Shown here in pieces: positions 16,233 through 22,722 of a stretch of DNA of 22,722 bases. The DNA comes from an uncultured Dorea sp. (GTDB lineage Bacteria > Bacillota_A > Clostridia > Lachnospirales > Lachnospiraceae), in the NCBI GenBank assembly GCA_948468495.1, contig CAOKJI010000001.1:1-22722 (forward strand). Direction: 5' to 3'. The notes beneath the pieces are model-generated. The model did not search any database. It was not told the DNA's origin and was given only the letters and a program-made list of their open reading frames with translations. The position numbers and the translations under genes are program-made. How positions within the stretch are numbered: the stretch's first letter is position 1; every line of letters begins with the position of its first letter.

Positions 16233-16235
16233 ATC

Positions 16236-17303
16236 CTACCCCAACTTTTTATTCATACGGAATACTTTAACCAGGATTTCCGCTACCACTCCGTAATACT
16301 CGGCCGGTATCTCACAATTCAGCGGAGTGGTCGCATAGATTCCCCTCGCAAGAGGTTTATTCTCAATCACCATAACATTACTCTGCTCCGCAATCTCCAC
16401 AATCTTCAAGGCAATATAATCCTGGCCCTTCGCAATCAGAACCGGCGCATTGTCATGGTCAATGTCGTATTTTAACGCAACCGCATAATGCGTAGGGTTA
16501 CGAATAATAACATCCGCATCCGGAACCGCCTGCATCATTCGGCTTCTTGCCATACTCCGCTGCAGACTCTTAATCTTACCCTTAATCTCCGGATTACCTT
16601 CCGTCTGCTTGTATTCCTCCTTGACCTCTTCCTTGGTCATCTTTAATTTCTTCTCATACGACCATCTTTGATAGAAGTAGTCAAAACCTGCAATCACTGC
16701 AAATACAAGGCCAATCCTAATTACCATTCCCATAATCTCTTTCAGCACATAGGAAAAGCCCGCAACTGCATTCATGTCCATCATCTGGGCAATCACTACA
16801 ATCTCATTCTTTAAAATCTGGTATAGCACAACCGTCAGAATAATAATCTTAAGAGCCGCCTTTAGAAGCTCTACTAAATTCGTAACGGAAAACAGCTTCT
16901 TAATCCCATTCAGCGGGTTTAAATTCTTTAGCTTAAATCCCACTGGTTTCATAGTAATCAAAAATCTTGTCTGAACTCCGGTCACAATCACTGCAACCGC
17001 TATAGCTATAAGCCCCAGCGGAATAATACACTTTACCAGTACCTCCACTGATTTCATGCCTATCTCCTGCAATACTCCCAGCGATAATTCATCTACACTG
17101 CCTACCGCGGAAATATAAAGCACCATATTATCCCTGAGGGACTTAAAAATCGTCGGAAAAAACATCTGCAGACAATAAAAACACAAAAAAAGCGAAACGA
17201 CCACGGTCACGTCTTTACTGGTTGCCACATTACCTTCTTTTCGTTGTTCTCTTCGCTTTTTCGGCGTGGCCTTTTCGGTTTTCTCACCTGACTGACCCGG
17301 CAA
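16236..17303 (-). CDS. flhB: Flagellar export switch protein FlhB
   Basis: FlhB controls the switch from rod/hook to filament substrates. The 355-residue protein has the family N-terminus (GEKTEKATPKKRREQRKEGN), four membrane segments between about 30 and 210, and a cytoplasmic domain with the self-cleaving N269-P270-T271-H272 site. The start is TTG 17303. The preceding in-frame codon is TAG, so no upstream start is possible, and AGGAAGTGAG lies just upstream. It fits between fliR (17 bp) and flhA (3 bp). Confidence 0.97.
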   Translation of the reverse strand: MPGQSGEKTEKATPKKRREQRKEGNVATSKDVTVVVSLFLCFYCLQMFFPTIFKSLRDNMVLYISAVGSVDELSLGVLQEIGMKSVEVLVKCIIPLGLIAIAVAVIVTGVQTRFLITMKPVGFKLKNLNPLNGIKKLFSVTNLVELLKAALKIIILTVVLYQILKNEIVVIAQMMDMNAVAGFSYVLKEIMGMVIRIGLVFAVIAGFDYFYQRWSYEKKLKMTKEEVKEEYKQTEGNPEIKGKIKSLQRSMARSRMMQAVPDADVIIRNPTHYAVALKYDIDHDNAPVLIAKGQDYIALKIVEIAEQSNVMVIENKPLARGIYATTPLNCEIPAEYYGVVAEILVKVFRMNKKLG

Positions 17304-17320
17304 CTATACTCACTTCCTAT

Positions 17321-18088
17321 CTATACGAATGTCAGAATTCCCTGAACCGTCTTCATCATCTCTGTCAGTATTCTGTTTAAATGCTCGCCCATAGGCGAAA
17401 ACAGAATGACCAGAAGGCCCAGTCCAACAATTATTTTCAATTGAATATTAATTACAAATATACTAATCTGTGGAACCACTTTATTCATGATTCCGATTCC
17501 CACCTGCACTAAAAACTCTGCAGCCAGCATGGGAAGCGAAAGTCTGATTCCCAACTCCACACACTGCAGGAATATATCTATCATTCTTTTTGCAAGTCCC
17601 GCGTTAACTATAATTCCCCCATAGGGAACAATCTCCGCCGAAGTAAATAAGATTTTCATCAATGCCAGATGTGCGTCCGTCGCAAAAAACAAAAGTACAA
17701 ACCATGTCTGAAGCACGCTTCCTGTTACCGCTATCTGTGCGTTACTCTGGGGGTCATATACGGTGGCCATTGTAAGGCCCAACTGAAAATCTATGATATA
17801 TCCGCCAAAAGTAATCGCGAAAAAGAACAATTCCATGGCATATCCGATTACATACCCTACAGCAAATTCCTTCATGAGCAGAAAACCTAACTCAAATGCA
17901 CTTGCTATCTCAAAAGCTGAATCCACAGAGGCAGAATATATGGTTAATGTCAATACGATAATCAGTCCCGACTTTACAGTCATCGGTATATTTCGTCTTC
18001 CAAACAACGGATTAAACAGTATAAACCCCGACATCCTCATCATGATTAGAGAAAACAGGGTCAGCTGTGCAGTCGTATCAAACGTCAT
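17321..18088 (-). CDS. fliR: Flagellar export gate protein FliR
   Basis: FliR is an integral component of the FliPQR export core complex. The 255-residue protein is hydrophobic throughout with about five or six predicted membrane segments. The family features RMSGFILFNPLFGRRNIP near the N-terminus and the segment MPMLAAEFLVQVGIGIMNKVVPQ (here LPMLAAEFLVQVGIG) are seen. It starts at ATG with GGGGAG 7 bases upstream and is 16 bp after fliQ. Confidence 0.96.
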   Translation of the reverse strand: MTFDTTAQLTLFSLIMMRMSGFILFNPLFGRRNIPMTVKSGLIIVLTLTIYSASVDSAFEIASAFELGFLLMKEFAVGYVIGYAMELFFFAITFGGYIIDFQLGLTMATVYDPQSNAQIAVTGSVLQTWFVLLFFATDAHLALMKILFTSAEIVPYGGIIVNAGLAKRMIDIFLQCVELGIRLSLPMLAAEFLVQVGIGIMNKVVPQISIFVINIQLKIIVGLGLLVILFSPMGEHLNRILTEMMKTVQGILTFV

Positions 18089-18104
18089 ATCGTCACTCCC
18101 CGTT

Positions 18105-18365
18105 CTATCCCTCTATCATCTGGAATATCCTGACTGTAAAATCCTGCAGCGACTGAAGCATGGAACCTCCGCTAAATACAAGAATAACTCCAATCACCAA
18201 CAGCTTTGGCACAAATGTAATGGTCTGCTCATGAATCTGCGTCGCCGCCTGGAAAATAGCAATCAATATACCCACCAGCATACTAATCACCAGAAGCGGA
18301 CCGGCAAGCTGAACCGCCATTACAAATACTTCATACATCAGATCTCCAACTTCTCCGTTCGTCAT
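18105..18365 (-). CDS. fliQ: Flagellar export gate protein FliQ
   Basis: FliQ is the small two-helix subunit of the FliPQR export core. It has 86 residues with hydrophobic segments at about 13-35 and 48-72, linked by the conserved FQAATQIHEQTITFVPK loop. The length is normal. AAGGAGG precedes the ATG. It lies between fliP (19 bp) and fliR (16 bp). Confidence 0.96.
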   Translation of the reverse strand: MTNGEVGDLMYEVFVMAVQLAGPLLVISMLVGILIAIFQAATQIHEQTITFVPKLLVIGVILVFSGGSMLQSLQDFTVRIFQMIEG

Positions 18366-18384
18366 CTACATGCCTCCTTCACCG

Positions 18385-19050
18385 TCACAAATTAAAACTG
18401 TCTACAATCGTCTTAAATAACAACTCCCATCCATTTACTGTTATGAATAACAATAGCTTAAACGGCAGGGAAATCATCGCCGGCGGAAGCATCATCATAC
18501 CCATAGACATCAGCGTACTAGAAACCACGATATCTATCAGCAGGAACGGTATGAAAAGCAAAAATCCAGCTGTAAACGCTCTCTTTAATTCACTTGTCAT
18601 AAAAGAAGGAATAATAACCGTAATGGAAAGATCCGTCAGTTCTTCTACCTCTTCAATATCTTCCTCGGCCATATCCGTAAACAGCACTAAGGCGCTTTTC
18701 TCCGTATTTTTCAGCATAAACCTTTTGATTGGCCCCTGCGCCCGGTCAAAAAATTCCTCCGTTGTAATTTGCTGATTCTGATAAGGCTGATAGGCCTCTG
18801 TATTAATTTCACCTATAATTGGGTCCATAATAAAAAGCGTTAAAAAGATAGAAATACCTACCAACACCATATTCGGCGGTGTCTGCTGGATTCCAAGCGC
18901 ATTTCTCAAAAAAGAAAGAATAATTATGGTCCTCGTAAACGAGGTCATCATAATCAGAAGAGAGGGCAGAAGCGATATAATCGTCAGAAGTAACAATATA
19001 TCTAATGTAGGAACCTGGCTGCCGTTAACATTAATCAGTGAGTCATACAC
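18385..19050 (-). CDS. fliP: Flagellar export gate protein FliP
   Basis: FliP forms the pentameric heart of the export gate. The 221-residue protein has the family motifs MMTSFTRTIIILSFLRNALG and QQTPPNMVLVGISIFLT in the first half and AFTAGFLLFIPFLLIDIVV with SMGMMMLPP in the second half. It starts with GTG 19050 behind AGGAGG, a ribosome binding site made by the last codons of fliO (6-bp gap), so it is probably coupled to fliO. The N-terminus is short before the first membrane segment, as in Bacillus FliP. Confidence 0.97.
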   Translation of the reverse strand: MYDSLINVNGSQVPTLDILLLLTIISLLPSLLIMMTSFTRTIIILSFLRNALGIQQTPPNMVLVGISIFLTLFIMDPIIGEINTEAYQPYQNQQITTEEFFDRAQGPIKRFMLKNTEKSALVLFTDMAEEDIEEVEELTDLSITVIIPSFMTSELKRAFTAGFLLFIPFLLIDIVVSSTLMSMGMMMLPPAMISLPFKLLLFITVNGWELLFKTIVDSFNL

Positions 19051-19056
19051 TAGTCT

Positions 19057-19401
19057 CTACCTCCTCTTTTTGCCCAAGTCACTGAACTTATCCATCATCG
19101 CCTTAAAGTCGAGAGCGTTCGCACCGCCCTCATCGATATCCGGCGCTAATGGCAAAAGCTCTTCGTCCTGGAGCTCGGACAGAACACTAATCTGACCTGC
19201 GGTTATACCCACAAGAAAGAACTTATTGCCGACCTGTACAATCGCAATATGTCTGTCCTGTCCCATCGTAATCTGATCAATCAGACGCATATACATGGAA
19301 CTGCTGCTCTTTGACAGTCCCTTGCCTATATATTTACTGGCCAGATAACTTCCGTAAATAATAAGCACTACCACAAGAAAAGTAGCAATTACTCTCCACA
19401 T
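19057..19401 (-). CDS. fliO: Flagellar assembly protein FliO/FliZ
   Basis: FliO is a bitopic membrane protein that assists assembly of the FliP ring. This 114-residue protein has a single membrane helix at about 5-21 followed by a small cytoplasmic domain with the family pattern IDQITMGQDRHIAIVQVGNK and FFLVGITAGQISVLSEL. It sits directly before fliP, as is usual. The C-terminal tail ends in a basic KKRR. Confidence 0.9.
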   Translation of the reverse strand: MWRVIATFLVVVLIIYGSYLASKYIGKGLSKSSSSMYMRLIDQITMGQDRHIAIVQVGNKFFLVGITAGQISVLSELQDEELLPLAPDIDEGGANALDFKAMMDKFSDLGKKRR

Positions 19402-19413
19402 ACAATTCCTTTC

Positions 19414-20853
19414 TTACTCTAATGCAAGCAAATTGACCTTCATAATTTCTGTAATTCTGACTCCGAAATTATCTTCAACAACAACAACATCGCCCTTTGC
19501 AATACACTGTCCATTTACATATAAGTCCACCTGTTCTCCGGCCAGTTTGTCCAGAACCACCAGCGAACCTTTTGTAAAGTCAAGAATGTCCTTTACATAT
19601 TTTTTAGTTCTTCCAATTTCCACAGAAATCTCAAGAGGAACGCCCATGATTAACTCCATGTTTTCCTCCTGCTCTGCCTCAAGCACAATATCTCCGCCTG
19701 GTTTCAAATTGGTCTGAGACGGAGTCTGAACATGAATCATCTTCGGCTCCGGCGCTCTCTTCTTCTCCTGCATGGATTCCTGCATTGCCTGCTGCATTGT
19801 CTGCATTTGCTGCATCATCTGCTGCATCATCTGCATCTGCATCATAGAAAGTTCCGGATTTACTGCCGCTACCGGCTGCATAACCGGCTGAACAGGCTGC
19901 GCTGCCACTCCCGGCGCTGGTGCTGGCTGCTGTACCGGTATCTCCGGTGCTGGCGCTGACTGCTGCACTGGCTGCGGCGTCACTGGCGCCGGTTCCGGCG
20001 CTGCTGATTCCTCTGCTCCTCCGCCTGCAAGAAGCTTCTCAATCTCCTCCTGAGACAGCGTACCGCCTGATGCGGCTGCTGGCGCTGGCGCCGGTTCCGG
20101 CGCTGCAGGTTCTTCCGCCGCTCCGCCCGCAAGAAGCTTCTCAATCTCCTCCTGAGACAATGTGCCGCCCGATGCAGCCGCCGGCTCGCTTACCGGCTCC
20201 GCAGGAGCAGCTGCCGATGAGGATACTGGTTTTCCGTCTTTACCAATCTCAATAATCTGGTCTTCCGGAAGAAATCCTCTTACCAGTCCCTTGGCCAGTT
20301 CCATTGGCATTACATTGAAGAACTCACTCTCAAGCTTATCTGCAATCCTAAGCGTGAATACAACAACCACTTTCGGAGCATCATCTACAAAATACTTTTC
20401 AATGAATTCCTGTTCATCCTTCACTTCAAATGATATCGGTGTGGAAATGTTAACCATTCTCCCTAAGAATTCTGACAACGCAGTAGAAGATGCACCCATC
20501 ATCTGGTTCATGACCTCACAGACTGCACTGATATTAATCTCATTCAGTTCAAACTCCTCATCAGGCACTTCCATGCCCATGAGCATCTCCACGATTACTT
20601 TGACATCATGCCTCTTAAGAAGCATGACATTCTCCCCTTCCAGACCAGCAACATAAGTTATCTCAACACCTACGGCCGGCTCCACCCTGTCCATCTCAAA
20701 TTCTTCTTTTGACACGACATTTACAACTGGCGTTGTAATATCTACTCTGGCGTTCAACATCGTGGAAACTGCTGTCGCAGAGGAGCCAAGGCTGATATTT
20801 AGTATCTCACCTATCGCATCTATTTCCATTTTACTAAAGCATTCCGAAGCCAT
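19414..20853 (-). CDS. fliY: Flagellar switch phosphatase FliY (CheC-FliN fusion) with duplicated linker motif
   Basis: FliY is a C-ring switch subunit that also dephosphorylates CheY-P. The 479-residue protein has an N-terminal CheC-like domain (about 1-200) with both phosphatase sites intact: D12, E16, N19 and P42, and a second SxxxExxN followed by 22 residues and P. A long Pro/Ala-rich linker (about 210-390) follows, then a C-terminal FliN/SpoA domain (about 400-479, MGVPLEISVEIGRT). In the linker LSQEEIEKLL appears twice, at 232-241 and 266-275. This resembles the LSQEEIDALL CheY-P-binding peptide normally found at the N-terminus of FliM and FliY. The N-terminus here lacks it. A Met/Gln-rich run lies at about 335-361. 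It is about 100 residues longer than Bacillus FliY. Confidence 0.95.
   Translation of the reverse strand: MASECFSKMEIDAIGEILNISLGSSATAVSTMLNARVDITTPVVNVVSKEEFEMDRVEPAVGVEITYVAGLEGENVMLLKRHDVKVIVEMLMGMEVPDEEFELNEINISAVCEVMNQMMGASSTALSEFLGRMVNISTPISFEVKDEQEFIEKYFVDDAPKVVVVFTLRIADKLESEFFNVMPMELAKGLVRGFLPEDQIIEIGKDGKPVSSSAAAPAEPVSEPAAASGGTLSQEEIEKLLAGGAAEEPAAPEPAPAPAAASGGTLSQEEIEKLLAGGGAEESAAPEPAPVTPQPVQQSAPAPEIPVQQPAPAPGVAAQPVQPVMQPVAAVNPELSMMQMQMMQQMMQQMQTMQQAMQESMQEKKRAPEPKMIHVQTPSQTNLKPGGDIVLEAEQEENMELIMGVPLEISVEIGRTKKYVKDILDFTKGSLVVLDKLAGEQVDLYVNGQCIAKGDVVVVEDNFGVRITEIMKVNLLALE
19985..20188. repeat. 102-bp tandem duplication inside fliY
   Basis: Two head-to-tail copies (19985-20086 and 20087-20188) share the words GGCGCCGGTTCCGGCGCTG and GCAAGAAGCTTCTCAATCTC at an exact 102-bp offset. 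The unit is 34 codons, so the frame is kept. Each copy encodes one LSQEEIEKLLAGG peptide flanked by Ala/Pro/Glu-rich sequence. High nucleotide identity in the peptide part suggests recent duplication or recombination, or selection. Confidence 0.9.
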
Positions 20854-20894
20854 ACTAACCCTTCTCTCCTTCCGGGGAAATTATTCCGCCGTTT

Positions 20895-21341
20895 TTATTT
20901 TCCAATCTCTAACGCCTTCTGTGCCATCAGCTTTATCGCATTAAAGGCCGTAATATTTGCCTCGTAAGACCTGGTCGCCGACATTCCGTCTATAGTCTCC
21001 TTAACCGGGTCAACATTCGGCATCATGACATAACCGTTCTCATCCGCATCCGGATGATCCGGGTCATATACAGGATTCAAATCTCTCTGATCCTCTATAA
21101 TCTCTGTCACTTTTACTCCACCCTTTGCAGCAGACGCACTCTTATTCAATAGACTGTTAAATCTTGTACGGAATGAGGTGGAAGGTACTTCCTGCAGAAC
21201 CACCATCTTTCTCCGATAGGGACCGCCGCTTTCCGTTCTGGTTGTATTCGTATTAGACAGATTCTCCGCTGCAATATCCAGCCTCTGTCTCTCAGCCGTC
21301 AATCCCGACGCACTGATGTCAAATGAACTCAAAAAAGACAT
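20895..21341 (-). CDS. flgC: Flagellar proximal rod protein FlgC
   Basis: FlgC is a proximal rod subunit. The 148-residue protein starts with SSFDISASGLTAERQRLDIA, has the ENLSNTNTTRTESGGPYRRK signature and ends with SATRSYEANITAFNAIKLMA. Length and motifs are complete, so this is an intact FlgC. It starts at ATG with GGGAGG upstream. The position is unusual: it lies alone between cheY (18 bp) and fliY (41 bp), away from flgB and fliE, with which it is normally grouped. Whether another flgC copy exists elsewhere cannot be seen. Confidence 0.95.
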   Translation of the reverse strand: MSFLSSFDISASGLTAERQRLDIAAENLSNTNTTRTESGGPYRRKMVVLQEVPSTSFRTRFNSLLNKSASAAKGGVKVTEIIEDQRDLNPVYDPDHPDADENGYVMMPNVDPVKETIDGMSATRSYEANITAFNAIKLMAQKALEIGK

Positions 21342-21359
21342 ACTGGTTCCTCCCTCAAA

Positions 21360-21719
21360 TTAACCAAGGATTTTCTTTACCGTAGACAAAATTCGCTCCG
21401 GCTTAAAAGGCTTAACAATAAAGTCCTTTGCTCCGGATTTGATCGAATCCATAACCATCGTCTCTTGTCCCATAGCTGAACACATAACGATTGTTGCATT
21501 CGGGTCCATACCCTTAATCTCCTTCAGCGTCTCAAGACCATCCTTATTCGGCATCGTAATATCCATAAACACAAGATCAGGCTTCTCAGCTGCATACAGA
21601 TCGACCGCTTTTGCGCCGTCCTCAGCTTCAACAAGATCTGTATATCCGGCCTGTGTCAATGTAGTCTTTAACATCATCCTCATAAATGCCGCATCATCTA
21701 CTAACATAATTTTTGCCAT
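21360..21719 (-). CDS. cheY: Chemotaxis response regulator CheY
   Basis: CheY is the single-domain receiver that carries the phosphoryl signal from CheA to the flagellar switch. The 119-residue protein has the acidic pair D8-D9, the phosphoacceptor D53 (LVFMDITMP), S81 in MCSAMG and K103 in VKPF, all in the expected places. It has no output domain. It lies between fliM and flgC in the switch gene group, and the CheY-P phosphatases CheC and FliY are encoded in the same cluster. It starts at ATG with GAGG upstream. Confidence 0.95.
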   Translation of the reverse strand: MAKIMLVDDAAFMRMMLKTTLTQAGYTDLVEAEDGAKAVDLYAAEKPDLVFMDITMPNKDGLETLKEIKGMDPNATIVMCSAMGQETMVMDSIKSGAKDFIVKPFKPERILSTVKKILG

Positions 21720-21790
21720 TTCTTTTACCTCACTTTTTTGTTCTCATTGTAATTTATATACTCAGATAATTCAAAGGATTTATCTGGTAA

Positions 21791-22722
21791 TTATACCGCT
21801 ACATCTTCATTCTTCGCTTCCAGTATACGATTCTCAATCTTAACCGCCATGTTCTTGTTATGTACTCCCAACTGGCCGTTAAACCATGGCTGACCTTCCA
21901 CATACAGAGAAATCAGCGAATTTTGTGGTTTATTCAAATCAATGACATCTCCAACATGAAGATTGTATACATCGTCCAGACTAAGCTGCGCGACTCCCAA
22001 CTGCGCCATCACATTCATCTTGGACTCCCGGATGCTCTCCATAATATCTTCCCGGTTATTCCGATGTGCGCTTGCTCCCTTATTTGCCAGATGTTTGGTC
22101 TTATCAATAATCTCAAATATACCGCTCAGAAGCGTTCCCGGAATACAGATATTCATGGCTCCGCCAATATCGCCCATCTGAATCCTCAGCATAACGATGA
22201 CAACCGTCTCGTCGACGCTAATCCCCTGAAACATACTGGGGTTCTCTTCTACGCCTTCAAATTCTACTTCAAGCTCCGTATAATTCGCCCACACATCTTT
22301 TGTAATTGCCACCAGATAACGAATAATCTTTGCATACAAATCCAGCTCAATATCTGTATATGTATAAGACATATCAACCGACATATCCGTACCCGTTCCT
22401 CCAAGCATCCGGTCTATCATTGCTCCCATCACAGACGGCGCAATATGAAATACCATCGGCGGATTGGTGGAATGGTCCTGCAGCCCTACATGAACAAGCG
22501 TAATAACATCCGTCTCATTCAAAGCATTGCTGAACTCATAATATCTCTGCTCTTCAACATCTACAACTTCTACCTCACTGGCTACCCGGAACAGTCCGTT
22601 AATCTGTGAAGACGCCACCCTGCAATAATTATCATAAATACTCCGGAGCATCTTCAGCTTATCTTTGGTATACTTCTTCGGGCTGTAGAAGTCATATTTT
22701 CTATGGTTTTTTTCAGTCTGCT
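21791..22722 (-). CDS. fliM: Flagellar motor switch protein FliM (N-terminus cut by window edge)
   Basis: FliM is the C-ring subunit that receives CheY-P. The frame runs through the right edge of the window: 23 codons upstream of the first internal ATG (22651) are open and read NHRKYDFYSPKKYTKDKLK, the conserved FliM start of the middle domain. So 309 residues are visible and roughly 20-30 are missing, including the expected N-terminal CheY-binding peptide. The middle domain has the MLGGTG motif. The C-terminal SpoA-like domain (LHVGDVIDLNKP and YVEGQPWFNGQLGV) ends at the TAA at 21791. cheY follows after 71 bp. Confidence 0.95.
   Translation of the reverse strand, partial: QTEKNHRKYDFYSPKKYTKDKLKMLRSIYDNYCRVASSQINGLFRVASEVEVVDVEEQRYYEFSNALNETDVITLVHVGLQDHSTNPPMVFHIAPSVMGAMIDRMLGGTGTDMSVDMSYTYTDIELDLYAKIIRYLVAITKDVWANYTELEVEFEGVEENPSMFQGISVDETVVIVMLRIQMGDIGGAMNICIPGTLLSGIFEIIDKTKHLANKGASAHRNNREDIMESIRESKMNVMAQLGVAQLSLDDVYNLHVGDVIDLNKPQNSLISLYVEGQPWFNGQLGVHNKNMAVKIENRILEAKNEDVAV

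Noticed and set aside
21860..22609. Plus-strand open frame of 249 codons
   Set aside because: It is opposite fliM, His/Asn/Ile-rich and without recognisable features, so an antisense shadow.

Overview
The window looks like chromosomal DNA from a flagellated member of class Clostridia, most likely a Lachnospiraceae-type organism. The reasons are the Gram-positive chemotaxis set (CheC, CheD, CheV and a CheC-FliN fusion of FliY type), strong Shine-Dalgarno sequences with frequent TTG and GTG starts, moderate GC content, and the family resemblance of the proteins. The species is not determined. Almost the whole window is a flagellar and chemotaxis gene cluster. I saw no rRNA, tRNA, CRISPR array or insertion sequence.

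Right to left on the minus strand runs one long, closely packed gene series: fliM (cut by the right edge), cheY, flgC, fliY, fliO, fliP, fliQ, fliR, flhB, flhA, the sigma-28 gene fliA, two rod/hook-type genes (flgF/flgG type), cheC, cheD, cheV, a degenerate EAL-HDOD protein, a putative HExxH metallopeptidase of SprA-related type, and a CZB-type chemoreceptor. Spacings are mostly 0-70 bp, so this is probably one or a few operons that build the switch, the export gate and the rod, then the late sigma factor and the adaptation proteins. The series ends at a bidirectional terminator near 5751-5783.

Between that terminator and the filament-cap genes lies a two-gene plus-strand operon: an orphan ParA/Soj-type ATPase (true start probably TTG at 3854) and a protein with a short basic N-terminus, a roughly 200-residue Pro/Glu/Ala-rich linker and a C-terminal ComFB domain with a CxCxxC motif. 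This pair is the most interesting content of the window. It looks like an intracellular positioning module with a possible nucleotide-sensing head, embedded in a motility locus where the usual flhF-flhG pair is absent downstream of flhA.

Divergently from it, on the minus strand, lie fliD (an enlarged 863-residue cap protein), fliS and a FliT-like gene, ending in a hairpin terminator at 194-226. An exact sigma-28 minus-10 element (GCCGATAA) sits in the fliD/parA intergenic region. The leftmost 180 bases are non-coding as far as I can see and carry a short direct repeat and a hairpin.

Other details worth attention are two internal CheY-binding-like peptides in a 102-bp tandem repeat inside fliY, an isolated flgC between cheY and fliY, a substituted first active site in CheC, and an EAL domain lacking several catalytic residues.
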